Source: Caulobacter sp. Root1455
GTDB lineage: Bacteria; Pseudomonadota; Alphaproteobacteria; Caulobacterales; Caulobacteraceae
DNA: 64,000 nucleotides
Assembly (NCBI RefSeq): GCF_001426905.1
Contig: NZ_LMFQ01000025.1
Coordinates: 173,147-237,146, forward strand
Direction of reading: 5' to 3'
The notes below the pieces were generated by a model that was not told where the DNA came from, searched no databases, and saw nothing but the letters and a program-made list of their open reading frames with translations. Numbering within the stretch: the stretch's first letter is position 1; every line of letters begins with the position of its first letter. Made by a program: the position numbers and the translations under genes. Below are positions 8,344 to 18,076 of this stretch, one piece after another.

Positions 8344-9097
8344 CGTGACGGGCGCTCTTCCGCCCGCGCCCGTCGTCATTCTGGACGAGATCGACTCGAC
8401 CAACGCCGAGGCCCGTCGCCGCGCGGAAGCGGGGGAGGCGGGCCCGGTCTGGATCGTCGGCCTGCGCCAGACGGCCGGCCGCGGCCGGCGCGGCCGCGCC
8501 TGGGAGACGGGCGAAGGCAATCTGGCCGCCACCCTGCTGTTCCGCACCGACAAGCCGCCGGCCGAGGCCGCCCAGGTGTCGTTCGTCGCCGCCCTGGCGG
8601 TCGCCGACCTGCTGGCGGCCTATGCGCCCGCCGGCCTGGTCAGCCTCAAATGGCCCAATGACCCGCTGCTGGGCGGGCTGAAGGTCAGCGGCGTCCTGGT
8701 GGAGTCCGGGGCCCGGCCGACCGGCGGCCTGTGGATCGCCGTCGGGGTGGGCGTGAACCTGGCCCGCAAGCCGATCGACAGCGAACGCCCCGCCACGGCC
8801 CTGACCACCTACAGGGACGCCCCGCCGCCGTCGCCGATCGAGGCGATCGAGGTCCTGGCCGCCGCCTTCGCGCGCTGGCAGGACGTCTGGCTGCGCCTGG
8901 GCTTCCCCGCCATCGCCGACGCCTGGACCGCCCGCGCCCACGGCCTGGGCGAGCCCTGCGTGGCCCGCCTGGGGACCGAAACCCTGGAGGGGATCGCCGA
9001 AGGGCTGGACGGCGACGGCGCGCTGCGTCTTCGTCTGGCGAACGGCCAATTGCGGCGGATCACCGCCGGCGACGTCTTTTTCGGAGGGGCCTCCTGA
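8330..9097 (+). CDS. birA: biotin--[acetyl-CoA-carboxylase] ligase (no DNA-binding domain)
   Basis: Attaches biotin to the carboxyl-carrier protein of acetyl-CoA carboxylase by way of biotinyl-AMP. The catalytic domain starts almost at once (VVILDEIDSTNAEA), followed by the biotinyl-AMP loop QTAGRGRRGRAW and LKWPNDPLLGG with the active-site Lys. The C-terminal SH3-like domain follows (GIAEGLDGDGALRLRL, ITAGDV). There is no N-terminal helix-turn-helix, so this is a monofunctional enzyme and not a biotin-operon repressor. The start is TTG 8330 or, five codons later, GTG 8345. Both overlap or abut nuoN, and the choice is uncertain. Confidence 0.92.
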   Translation: MATRDVTGALPPAPVVILDEIDSTNAEARRRAEAGEAGPVWIVGLRQTAGRGRRGRAWETGEGNLAATLLFRTDKPPAEAAQVSFVAALAVADLLAAYAPAGLVSLKWPNDPLLGGLKVSGVLVESGARPTGGLWIAVGVGVNLARKPIDSERPATALTTYRDAPPPSPIEAIEVLAAAFARWQDVWLRLGFPAIADAWTARAHGLGEPCVARLGTETLEGIAEGLDGDGALRLRLANGQLRRITAGDVFFGGAS

Positions 9098-9879
9098 TGC
9101 TGCTGGCCATCGAACAGGGCAACACCAACACCATGTTCGCCATCCATGATGGCAATGAGTGGATCGCGCAGTGGCGCGCCGCCACCGAGAGCACGCGCAC
9201 GGCCGACGAATACGTGGTCTGGCTGTCGCAGCTGCTGTCGATGCAGGGCCTGGGCTTCCGGGCCATCGACGCCTGCATCATCTCCAGCGTCGTGCCGCAG
9301 TCGATCTTCAACCTGCGCAATCTCAGCCGCCGCTATTTCAACGTCGAACCGCTGGTGATCGGCGAGAACGCCAAGCTGGGCGTCGACGTGCGCATCGACA
9401 AGCCGTCCGAGGCCGGGGCCGACCGCCTGGTCAACGCCGTGGGCGCGCACATGATCTATCCGGGCCCGCTGATCGTCATCGACAGCGGAACCGCCACCAC
9501 CTTCGACATCGTCGCGGCCGACGGCGCGTTCGAGGGCGGCATCATCGCCCCCGGCATCAATCTTTCCATGCAGGCCCTGCACGAGGCCGCCGCCAAGCTG
9601 CCGCGCATCGCCATCCAGCGCCCGTCGAGCGGCCGCATCGTCGGCACGGACACCGTCAGCGCCATGCAATCGGGCGTGTTCTGGGGCTATATATCGCTGA
9701 TCGAGGGCCTGGTGGCCCGCATCAAGGCCGAACGGGCCGAACCCATGACCGTGGTCGCCACCGGCGGCGTCGCCTCGCTGTTCGAGGGCGCCACCGACAG
9801 CATCGACCACTTCGATTCAGATCTGACCATTCGTGGTCTCCTCGAAATTCATCGTCGCAACACCCATCTAGAGACCTAA
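9097..9879 (+). CDS. coaX: type III pantothenate kinase
   Basis: First step of coenzyme A synthesis, phosphorylating pantothenate with ATP. The 260-residue product has the ASKHA-fold signatures of the type III family: AIEQGNTNTMFA near the N-terminus (phosphate-1 loop, usually DxGNT, here EQGNT), GADRLVNAVGAH, and IVIDSGTATTFDIV (phosphate-2 loop). The ATG overlaps the birA stop by one base (TGATG). The Glu in place of the usual first Asp occurs in some family members, as far as I recall. The stop overlaps the rnj start (TAATG). Confidence 0.93.
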   Translation: MLLAIEQGNTNTMFAIHDGNEWIAQWRAATESTRTADEYVVWLSQLLSMQGLGFRAIDACIISSVVPQSIFNLRNLSRRYFNVEPLVIGENAKLGVDVRIDKPSEAGADRLVNAVGAHMIYPGPLIVIDSGTATTFDIVAADGAFEGGIIAPGINLSMQALHEAAAKLPRIAIQRPSSGRIVGTDTVSAMQSGVFWGYISLIEGLVARIKAERAEPMTVVATGGVASLFEGATDSIDHFDSDLTIRGLLEIHRRNTHLET

Positions 9880-11573
9880 TGACCAAATATACCGACAAGC
9901 CTTCCCCCAAGGACGAACTCGTCTTCCTGCCGCTAGGCGGGTCGAACGAGATCGGCATGAACTTCAATCTGTACGGCTATGGCCCGGCCGACGACCGCAA
10001 GTGGATCGTCGTCGACCTGGGCGTGACCTTCGGCGACCAGACGACGCCCGGCGTCGAAATTATCCTGCCCGACCCCGAATTCATCGAGGCCTACAAGGAC
10101 GACATCATCGGGATCGTCCTGACCCACGCCCACGAAGACCACCTGGGCGCCGTGCACTGGCTGTGGCCGCGCCTGAAGGCGCCCGTCTACGCCACGCCGT
10201 TCACCGCCTTCCTGCTGCGCGAGAAGCTGCGCGACGCCCGCCTGCTGGACGAGGTGCCGATCACCGAGATCCCGCTGAGCGGCAGCTTCGACCTGGGTCC
10301 GTTCCATCTGGAAATGATCACCCTGACCCACTCGATCCCCGAGCCGAACGGCCTGGCGATCAAGACCCCGCTGGGCACGATCCTGCACACCGGCGACTGG
10401 AAGATCGATCCGGACCCGCAGTTGGGCGGCCCCACCGACATCGCGGCCATCCAGCGTCTCGGCGACGAGGGCGTGCTGGCCATGGTCTGCGACAGCACCA
10501 ACGTCTTCGTCGACGGCGTGGCCGGCTCGGAAGCCGACGTCCGCGTGGCGATGAACCGGCTGATCAAGGGCCTGACCGGCAAGATCGCCGTGGCCTGCTT
10601 CGCCTCGAACGTGGCCCGGATGGACACCGTGATCCGCGCCGCCCAGGCGGCCGGCCGCAAGGTCTGCCTGGCCGGCCGCTCGATGCACCGGATGAGCGCG
10701 GCGGCCCGCCACGTCGGCCTGCTGGAGGGGCTGGAGCCCTTCATCACCGACGACCAGGCCAAGTACCTGCCCGAGAACGAGGTGTTGTTCCTGTGCACCG
10801 GCAGCCAGGGCGAGGCCCGCGCGGCCCTGGCCCGGATCGCCGAAGGCACCCACCCGCACGTCAAGCTCTCGCAGGGCGACCACGTGATCTTCAGTTCGCG
10901 GGTGATCCCGGGCAACGAGATCCCGATCCGCAATCTGCAGAACAAGCTGGCCGACCGCGGCGTGCGCCTGCACACCGAACGCGACACCCCCGGCATCCAC
11001 GTCAGCGGCCACCCGTGCCGCGACGAGCTCAAGCAGATGTACCAGTGGGCCCGGCCGCATATCGCAGTGCCGACCCACGGCGAGCGCCGCCACCTGATCG
11101 AGCACGCCGCCTTCGCCAAGGACCTGCAGGTGCCGCACGCGGTCAGCCCGCGCAACGGGGACATGGTGCTGCTGGCCCCCGGCCATCCGCAGATCATCGA
11201 CGAGGTCCCGTCGGGCCGCCTCTATGTCGACGGCGGGGTGGTGACGCCCGAGAACGGCGAGGCCCTGCGCGAGCGGCGTCACGCGGCGTTCAACGGCATG
11301 CTGGCCGTGTCGGTGGTGCTGGACGGCCGCAACCGCATCGTCTCGGGCCCGCAGGTCCGCGGCCTGGGCCTGGCCGGCGACGCCGAATATCCGCTGGACG
11401 ACGCGCTGGACGACCTGGCCGAGGAGGCCGAGACCGCCTTCAAGCGCCTGAGCGGCGAGCAGTGCGAGATCGACGAGGCCATCGAGAGCGCCCTGTCCAA
11501 GGCCGTGAAGAAGGCCGCCTTCCGCATCTGGGAACGCAAGCCCGTGGTCGAGACCACGGTCCTGCGGGTCTGA
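9879..11573 (+). CDS. rnj: ribonuclease J
   Basis: Metallo-beta-lactamase-fold RNase with 5'-to-3' exonuclease and endonuclease activities, the usual alphaproteobacterial rRNA/mRNA processing enzyme. Near the N-terminus are FLPLGGSNEIGMN and the zinc motif THAHEDHLGA (His83, His85, Asp87, His88). Further family segments are ILHTGDWKID, VCDSTN in the beta-CASP domain, SRVIPGNE and PTHGERRHL with a zinc-binding His. The 564-residue length fits. It overlaps coaX by one base. The place after birA-coaX is typical of alphaproteobacteria. Confidence 0.95.
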   Translation: MTKYTDKPSPKDELVFLPLGGSNEIGMNFNLYGYGPADDRKWIVVDLGVTFGDQTTPGVEIILPDPEFIEAYKDDIIGIVLTHAHEDHLGAVHWLWPRLKAPVYATPFTAFLLREKLRDARLLDEVPITEIPLSGSFDLGPFHLEMITLTHSIPEPNGLAIKTPLGTILHTGDWKIDPDPQLGGPTDIAAIQRLGDEGVLAMVCDSTNVFVDGVAGSEADVRVAMNRLIKGLTGKIAVACFASNVARMDTVIRAAQAAGRKVCLAGRSMHRMSAAARHVGLLEGLEPFITDDQAKYLPENEVLFLCTGSQGEARAALARIAEGTHPHVKLSQGDHVIFSSRVIPGNEIPIRNLQNKLADRGVRLHTERDTPGIHVSGHPCRDELKQMYQWARPHIAVPTHGERRHLIEHAAFAKDLQVPHAVSPRNGDMVLLAPGHPQIIDEVPSGRLYVDGGVVTPENGEALRERRHAAFNGMLAVSVVLDGRNRIVSGPQVRGLGLAGDAEYPLDDALDDLAEEAETAFKRLSGEQCEIDEAIESALSKAVKKAAFRIWERKPVVETTVLRV

Positions 11574-11580
11574 CCCCGCG

Positions 11581-12324
11581 ATGACCGACGAGCGGACGCC
11601 CGTCGCCGAGACCCCGCAACGCGAAGCGTTGTGGGGCAGGGGGCCGTCCATGCTCTGGTTCGAGGCCTGGCCGGTCCTGGTGATCACCGGCGTGCTCTGG
11701 CTGATTTGCGCCCTCCAGGCGGTCGGCGAGAGCCTCGGCTATGGCGACGCGATCTTCTTCTACGGCGCGCTGTGGAAGCCGGGCGTGTTCCAGGGCCTGT
11801 GGTGGACGCCGCTGACCCACATGTTCCTGCACGCCAGTTGGGGGCAGACCCTGGGTTGGCTGCACATCACGATGAACAGCGGCGCCCTGATCGCCCTGGG
11901 GCCGGCGATCGCCCAGCGTCTGGGCCGCGACTGGATCGGCGGACTGCTCTTCCTGTTCTTCTTCGTCGTCTGCGGACTGGCCGGCGCGGGGGCGTTCGTC
12001 CTGCTGGCGCCGGAGCAAAGCGGGGCGGTCGGCGCATCGGGCGCGATCTTCGGCCTGTGGGGCGCCGTCGCCCGGCTGGCCGCGCCCGGACAGGCCAAGC
12101 TGGCGCCGCTGTTCTCGCGCGGCGTCGCCCAGCAGGTCGGCTCGGCGCTGTTCTCCAACCTGCTGGTGGTCGGCATGGGCGCGGCCTACGGCGCCGCGTC
12201 CGGTTCGGGCGTGATGGGCATCGCCTGGCAGGCCCACCTGGGCGGGTTCCTCGCCGGGATCCTGCTGATCCAGATCATGCCGGTGCGCTTCCACTGGCTG
12301 CGCGAGCCCGCGCCGGCGCGCTGA
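11581..12324 (+). CDS. rhomboid-family intramembrane serine protease
   Basis: A 247-residue membrane protein with about six hydrophobic segments. The catalytic serine motif is present as GASGAIFGLWGA and the catalytic His near the end as AHLGGFLAGILL. The conserved loop WWTPLTHMFLHASWGQTLGWLHITMNS carries the His and Asn residues expected of rhomboids. It would cleave transmembrane substrates within the bilayer; the substrates are unknown. It starts 7 bases after rnj and is probably in the same transcript. Confidence 0.88.
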   Translation: MTDERTPVAETPQREALWGRGPSMLWFEAWPVLVITGVLWLICALQAVGESLGYGDAIFFYGALWKPGVFQGLWWTPLTHMFLHASWGQTLGWLHITMNSGALIALGPAIAQRLGRDWIGGLLFLFFFVVCGLAGAGAFVLLAPEQSGAVGASGAIFGLWGAVARLAAPGQAKLAPLFSRGVAQQVGSALFSNLLVVGMGAAYGAASGSGVMGIAWQAHLGGFLAGILLIQIMPVRFHWLREPAPAR

Positions 12325-12396
12325 CTGGTCGCTCTTTTCGCAGTGCGGCATCGGTGCTAGGCCAACCGCAATCACAAGAATACGCGGGAACGGACC

Positions 12397-12813
12397 ATGA
12401 TCGGCAAGCTCAACCACGTCGGCGTCGCCACGCCCTCCATCGACGAGTCGGTGAAGATGTACCGCGACCTGCTGGGCGCGACCTCGCACACCGAAAAGTG
12501 GGCCATGCCCGAGCAGGGCGTGTGGGTCTGCTTCGTCAACCTGCCCAACAGCCAGATCGAGCTGATCGAGCCCTATGGCGAGGCCTCGCCGATCCACGGC
12601 TTCCTGGCCAAGAACCCCAAGGGCGGCCAGCATCACATCTGCTTCGAGGTGGAAAACATCTACGAGGCCCGCGACAGCCTGGTCGCCAAGGGCGCCACCG
12701 TGCTGGGCGAGCCGCGCATCGGCGCCCACGGCACCTTGATCATCTTCGTTCACCCCAAGGACATGGGCGGCATGCTGGTCGAGCTCATGGAAACGCCGAA
12801 AGAGGCTCACTGA
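12397..12813 (+). CDS. mce: methylmalonyl-CoA epimerase
   Basis: Vicinal-oxygen-chelate (glyoxalase-like) fold enzyme interconverting (R)- and (S)-methylmalonyl-CoA in propionyl-CoA metabolism. The 138-residue product shows the family residues LNHVGVATPSID (metal His), SQIELIEPYG, GGQHHICFEVENI (metal His) and GMLVELME (metal Glu). The length is normal. The 72-base gap upstream is AT-richer than its surroundings and could hold an internal promoter, though I see no clear one. The stop overlaps the next ATG (TGATG). Confidence 0.93.
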   Translation: MIGKLNHVGVATPSIDESVKMYRDLLGATSHTEKWAMPEQGVWVCFVNLPNSQIELIEPYGEASPIHGFLAKNPKGGQHHICFEVENIYEARDSLVAKGATVLGEPRIGAHGTLIIFVHPKDMGGMLVELMETPKEAH

Positions 12814-13073
12814 TGGGTCCCGTCACCTGCATCGCCGTCTATCTGACCATCTGGTGGACCACGCTGTTCGCCGTGCTGCCGCTGGGCAACCGCACCTTCA
12901 AGGAGCTGGGGATCGAGCCGCCGCCGGGCGCCGACCCCGGCGCGCCGGTCAATCCGAACCTGAAGCGCAAGTTCTTCACGACGACCTGGGTGTCGGCGCT
13001 GGTGATGGCGGCGCTGCTGCTGGTCATCCGCTTCCACCTGATCACCCTGCCGGCCCTGCCCGCCAGCTATTGA
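12813..13073 (+). CDS. DUF1467 family small membrane protein
   Basis: An 86-residue protein with two membrane helices (ITCIAVYLTIWWTTLFAVLPLG-like near residues 4-25 and a second near 60-80) separated by a polar loop (GIEPPPGADPGAPVNPN). This architecture and the position directly after mce match the alphaproteobacterial DUF1467 family. Its function is unknown. The ATG overlaps the mce stop by one base. It is the last gene before a gene-free stretch ending in a terminator, so it probably closes the nuo-to-mce transcript. Confidence 0.85.
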   Translation: MGPVTCIAVYLTIWWTTLFAVLPLGNRTFKELGIEPPPGADPGAPVNPNLKRKFFTTTWVSALVMAALLLVIRFHLITLPALPASY

Positions 13074-13461
13074 TCACAGGAATGGCGCCCAAGCCTTGGG
13101 CGCGCGACGTCATATTTGCCGGCATTCGCCCAATCCGTGGGCGAACTTCGCCAACTGGCCAGACCAGACGCAATCGGGCGCCCCGAACAACCGTTCGGAG
13201 CCTAATCTCGGAGTCACGAGGCCGGCTTTTCCGACCTTGCTCTGTGGCGTCTTCCCCGACGATGACTTGAAAGGCCGCGCGAGGACCGCGCGGCCTTCTT
13301 TTCGCCGGCGATGGACCCTTTTTCACGGTCACGCTTTCTTACGCCGACCGGTGACCGGTTGATCCAACACCTCGGAACGTCATCTTTTCGCCGCGCGCGT
13401 TGCCAAGCTGACGCCCAAGCGGCTATCTCAACGCCTCGAATTCCCCGGAGACGTCTCGTCC
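13074..13461. other. gene-free, hairpin-rich stretch before proS; candidate small RNA
   Basis: No convincing protein-coding frame. Several perfect inverted repeats occur in order: GCGCCCAA/TTGGGCGC at 13085-13103, TTCGCCCA/TGGGCGAA at 13125-13145 (8-bp stem, 5-nt loop) and CCGAAC/GTTCGG at 13183-13198. A strong rho-independent terminator follows at 13271-13304. The terminator is about 200 bases past the last upstream stop, so the stretch is either a long 3' UTR or a separate structured RNA. It does not match any RNA family I can identify. Confidence 0.45.
13271..13304 (+). terminator. rho-independent terminator
   Basis: The 10-bp perfect stem AAGGCCGCGC/GCGCGGCCTT has a 7-base loop and is followed directly by CTTTT. 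It would end plus-strand transcription from the nuo-mce-DUF1467 operon, or from a small RNA encoded just upstream, before the proS promoter region. Confidence 0.85.
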
Positions 13462-14799
13462 ATGCGCCTGTCGCGCTATTTCCTGCCCGTTCTGAAAGAA
13501 GCTCCCTCCGACGCCCAGATCGTCTCGCACCAGCTGATGCTGCGCGCGGGCATGATCCGCCAGGAGGCGGCGGGCATCTACGCCTGGCTGCCGCTGGGCC
13601 TGAAGGTGCTCAAGAAGGTCGAGCAGATCGTCCGTGAAGAAATGGATCGGGCCGGCGCGATCGAACTGCTGATGCCGACGATCCAGTTGGCCGACCTGTG
13701 GCGCGAGAGCGGCCGCTACGAGGCCTATGGCGACGAGATGCTGCGCATCACCGACCGCAACAAGCGCGATCTGCTCTACGGCCCCACCGCCGAGGAAGTC
13801 GTCACCGACATCTTCCGGGCCCATGTGCGGAGCTACAAGGAGCTGCCGAAGAACCTCTACAACATCCAGTGGAAGTTCCGCGACGAGACGCGTCCGCGCT
13901 TCGGCGTGATGCGCGGCCGCGAGTTCCTGATGAAGGACGCCTACAGCTTCGACCTCGACGCCGAGGGCGCGCGCAAGGCCTACAACCGCATGTTCGTGGC
14001 CTATCTGAACCTGTTCTCGCGCATGGGCCTGAAGGCCGTGCCGATGCGCGCCGACACCGGCCCGATCGGCGGCGACCTCAGCCACGAGTTCATCGTCCTG
14101 GCCGACACCGGCGAAAGCGCCGTCTTCTGCCACAAGGACCTGGTCGAGATGGCCGCGCCCGGTCCGGACGTCGACTGGTTCGGCGACCTGCAGCCGCTGG
14201 TGAACCAGCGCACCGCGCTCTACGCCGCCACCGAGGAAATGCACGACGCGGCGGCCTTCGACGCCATCCCCGAGGGCGACCGCCTGTCGGCGCGCGGCAT
14301 CGAGGTGGGCCACATCTTCTCGTTCGGCACCAAGTATTCCGAGCCGATGAAGGCCCTGGTCACCGGGCCGGACGGCAAGGACGTGCCGGTGCAGATGGGC
14401 AGCTACGGCGTCGGCGTCTCACGCCTGCTGGGCGCGATCATCGAGGCCAGCCACGACGAGGGCGGCATCATCTGGCCCGAGTCCGTCGCCCCGTTCGGCG
14501 TCGGGATCATCAACATGCGCCAGGGCGACGCCGCCTGCGACGAAGCCTGCGAGACCGCCTACCAGGCGCTCAAGGCCGCCGGCCGCGACCCGCTCTATGA
14601 CGACACCGACACCCGAGGCGGCGCCAAGTTCGCCACCATGGACCTGATCGGCGTGCCCTGGCAGCTGATCGTCGGCCCCAAGGGCGTCGCCGAGGGCGTG
14701 GTCGAGATCAAGAACCGCAAGACCGGCGAGCGCCACAGCGCCCCGCTGGCCGACGTGATCGCCCAACTCACCGGCCCCCAATCGGGCAAGGCCGCCTGA
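13462..14799 (+). CDS. proS: prolyl-tRNA synthetase, short (type 2) form
   Basis: Charges tRNA-Pro in the cytoplasm. The 445-residue product is the short alphaproteobacterial/mitochondrial form without the editing insertion found in E. coli ProRS. Class II motifs are visible: motif 2 region YNIQWKFRDETRPRFGVMRGREFLMKDAYSF and motif 3 region QMGSYGVGVSRLLGA, with a C-terminal anticodon-binding domain (GINMRQ-like strand, DDTDTRGGAKFATMDLIGVP). It follows a 388-base gene-free gap, so it probably has its own promoter. It overlaps lolC by one base. Confidence 0.96.
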   Translation: MRLSRYFLPVLKEAPSDAQIVSHQLMLRAGMIRQEAAGIYAWLPLGLKVLKKVEQIVREEMDRAGAIELLMPTIQLADLWRESGRYEAYGDEMLRITDRNKRDLLYGPTAEEVVTDIFRAHVRSYKELPKNLYNIQWKFRDETRPRFGVMRGREFLMKDAYSFDLDAEGARKAYNRMFVAYLNLFSRMGLKAVPMRADTGPIGGDLSHEFIVLADTGESAVFCHKDLVEMAAPGPDVDWFGDLQPLVNQRTALYAATEEMHDAAAFDAIPEGDRLSARGIEVGHIFSFGTKYSEPMKALVTGPDGKDVPVQMGSYGVGVSRLLGAIIEASHDEGGIIWPESVAPFGVGIINMRQGDAACDEACETAYQALKAAGRDPLYDDTDTRGGAKFATMDLIGVPWQLIVGPKGVAEGVVEIKNRKTGERHSAPLADVIAQLTGPQSGKAA

Positions 14800-16065
14800 T
14801 GGCCCTCGGCGCCGGTCCGTTCGGAACCTGGGAGCGCACCGTCGCCTGGCGGTACCTGCGCAACAAGCGCAAGAACGGCGGCGTGGCGCTGATCGCCATC
14901 ATCTCGTTCGCGGCGGTGATGCTGGCGGTCTTCGCCCTGATCACCGTGATGAGCGTGATGAACGGCTTCCGCGCCGAGCTGCTGGGCCGGCTGCTGGGTT
15001 TCAACGGCCACGTCTACGCTCAGGGTCCGCTGCTGAACGGACCGGACCGCGACGGCGTCATCAACCGCATCAAGGCCGTGCGCGGCGTGACCCAGGCCGC
15101 GCCGATGGTCGAGGCCCAGGCCATGGTCATCGGTCCCAGCCAGGTGTCCGGCGCCATCGTGCGCGGGGTCACCCCGGCCGATCTGCGCGGCATGAAGATG
15201 ATCTCGTCCAACATCAAGCGCGGCTCGCTGGCCGGGTTCGGCGAGGGTGAGTACGGCGGCGACATCGTGCTGATCGGCGACCGCATGGCCCGCAATCTGG
15301 GCCTGTCGGCCGGCGACGCCATCACCCTGATCTCGCCCTCCGGCCCGGCCACGGCGTTCGGGACCTCGACGCGCGAAAAGGACTACACGGTCGGCGGCAT
15401 CTTCAGCGTCGGCATGAGCCAGTTCGACGAGAGCTTCGTCTACATGGCGCTGCCCCAGGCCCAGCTGTTCTTCGGCCGCGACACCTCGATCGACTATGTC
15501 GAGATCAAGATCGCCGACCCCGACCGGGCCAAGGAGATCAAGCCGATCATCGAACAGGCCAGCGGCCCGGGCGCCTTCGTCCAGGACTGGATGGACAAGA
15601 ACTCCAGCTACTTCAACGCCCTGCAGGTCGAACGCAAGGTGATGCGGCTGATCCTGTTCTTCATCGTCGCCATCGCCACCCTGAACATCATCTCGGCCCT
15701 GGTCATGCTGGTGAAGAACAAGGGCCGCGACATCGCCATCCTGCGGACCATGGGGGCCAGCCAGGCCTCGATCCTGCGGATCTTCATCATGGCCGGCGCC
15801 TCGATCGGCCTGTCGGGCACCCTGGCGGGCCTGCTGCTCGGCACGCTGTTCTGCGCCAACATCAGCACCATCCAGAATTTCGTGGAGTGGGTGACCGGCA
15901 CGGCGGTGTTCAGCGCCGACATCTATTTCCTGGCCCACATCCCGGCCAAGATCGATTGGGCCGAGGTGGCCAGCATCGTCGGCATCTCGACGGCCATGAG
16001 CATCCTGGCCACCCTGCCGCCCGCCATCCGCGCCTCGCGGCTCGATCCGGTCGAGGCCCTTCGCT

Positions 16066-16073
<8 letters not shown>
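14799..16073 (+). CDS. lolC: lipoprotein-releasing ABC transporter permease (LolC/LolE family)
   Basis: Inner-membrane permease that releases mature lipoproteins to the periplasmic chaperone LolA for sorting to the outer membrane. It has 424 residues: an N-terminal helix after WERTVAWRYLRNKRKNGGVALI, a long periplasmic domain (about residues 50-270) and three C-terminal helices with the FtsX-like signature VKNKGRDIAILRTMGASQASI. It ends SRLDPVEALRYE, as usual. Only one permease gene is present, as in alphaproteobacteria where a single LolC/E hybrid is thought to work as a homodimer. The C vs E naming is therefore arbitrary. Confidence 0.93.
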
Positions 16074-16773
<700 letters not shown>

Positions 16774-16776
16774 GCC

Positions 16777-18009
16777 CTAGAACAGATACCGCAGCGCGGT
16801 CTGCACGACCGTCTGGGTCTGCCGCGGCGTCTCGCCCAGGCGGACCCGTTCGGGCCGGTCGCTGTCGATCCGCAGGCCCTCGAACACCAGGTGCATCTCC
16901 GGCCGCAGGTCCCAGCGATAGGCGACCAGCGCGGCCCAGCCGTGCTCGGCGTTGTTGTCGACCGCCTTGTTGGTGCGGTCGGTGGTCGAGAACTGGTCGA
17001 ACCGGCCGGTCAGCGAGCCGGGCCCCAGGTCGCGCGTCACCGAGACATAGGTCGCCTGGAAGCCGACATCGGTCCAAATTCCGTTGGCGTTGGACTTGCC
17101 CATCAGGGTCTCGCCCTGCATCGCCTGGGCGCGCAGGTGAGTGGCGTCGTCGATGTCCCAGCGGGCGCCCAGGTTGAAGAACCGGGTCTCCCAGGACCAT
17201 TCGTGATTGTCGACGGCCGTGCGGTTGCCGTCGTTGTCATAGGCGAACAGGTCCAGAATCAGGTTCGCGCGGGGCCGCCACTCGAGGCGCGCGTAGACGC
17301 CGGCGCGGCCGTCCAGCTCGCGCAGCGAGGTCGTGAACGGCGCCTGGCGCTTGATCATGAACGGGCTGAGGCGCGGCAGCGGGAAGTCGCCGGTGGCGCT
17401 GGACTTCAGGTCGTGCAGCGCCCAGCCGCGAAAGGTCAGCAACGTGCCCGCGGTGTCGCCATGGGTGAAGACGCCGACCGTCGCGCTCAGTTTCTGGCCG
17501 GCGAGCGCGCCGCGCGCCGTGGCCTCCAGTCCGACGACCTTGGTCTCCTCCGCCACCCAGCTGTTGATCGCCGAGGGGGTGATGGTGTCGGGCACGGACC
17601 ATTCCAGGCCGTCGTGCTCCAGCGAGATCGGCGGGTACATCAGGCCGGCGCGGGCGCTCAGCCGCACGCCGCCGGTCAGGTCGCCGCGATAGGTCAGATA
17701 GGCCTCGCCGGCGTCGACCACGCGGTCCTGGGCCTGTTGGCTCTGGGCGATGATCACCGCGCCGAGCCGGGAGGAGAAGCGCGGGGCCCAGACGATGGAG
17801 GCTTCGCCGAGCGCGGCCTTGCCGCCGTCCCCGAACCGCCCCTTGCCCAGGCCGCCGTCGATCCAGGCCGTCTCGCCGTCGGCGGCGCCCAGGCGCAGGT
17901 CGATCAGACCGGAAACGGTCTGGCGGGAGAACAGGTCGACCTCGGCGTGGGCCTGAGCCGCGACCGACAGGCCCGCGACCGCGGCCATGAGCGCGACGGC
18001 TTTGTGCAA
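16777..18009 (-). CDS. predicted outer-membrane beta-barrel protein (porin-like)
   Basis: A 410-residue protein with a signal peptide (MHKAVALMAAVAGLSVAAQAHA, cut before EVDLF). The rest alternates polar and hydrophobic residues and ends in a final strand with C-terminal Phe (QTALRYLF), the usual barrel-assembly signal. I place the start at TTG 18009 because GGGAGAAA lies just upstream. No specific porin family was recognised, so substrate and function are unknown. It is downstream of the nucleoside hydrolase on the same strand's opposite side of a 67-base gap and may be unrelated to it. Confidence 0.75.
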   Translation of the reverse strand: MHKAVALMAAVAGLSVAAQAHAEVDLFSRQTVSGLIDLRLGAADGETAWIDGGLGKGRFGDGGKAALGEASIVWAPRFSSRLGAVIIAQSQQAQDRVVDAGEAYLTYRGDLTGGVRLSARAGLMYPPISLEHDGLEWSVPDTITPSAINSWVAEETKVVGLEATARGALAGQKLSATVGVFTHGDTAGTLLTFRGWALHDLKSSATGDFPLPRLSPFMIKRQAPFTTSLRELDGRAGVYARLEWRPRANLILDLFAYDNDGNRTAVDNHEWSWETRFFNLGARWDIDDATHLRAQAMQGETLMGKSNANGIWTDVGFQATYVSVTRDLGPGSLTGRFDQFSTTDRTNKAVDNNAEHGWAALVAYRWDLRPEMHLVFEGLRIDSDRPERVRLGETPRQTQTVVQTALRYLF

Positions 18010-18076
18010 TGATTTCTCCCCCGACGACGGGAGAGGCTAGTCCAGCGCGTGCTGAGATTGAGTTAAGTCCGGGCCT

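Noticed and set aside
8330..9097. BirA as a biotin-responsive repressor
   Set aside because: The protein begins with the catalytic domain; there is no room for a helix-turn-helix domain at the N-terminus.
13042..13332. Small minus-strand frame in the gap before proS
   Set aside because: No ribosome-binding site, an Arg/Pro-rich composition without a recognisable fold, and it runs through the hairpins and terminator.
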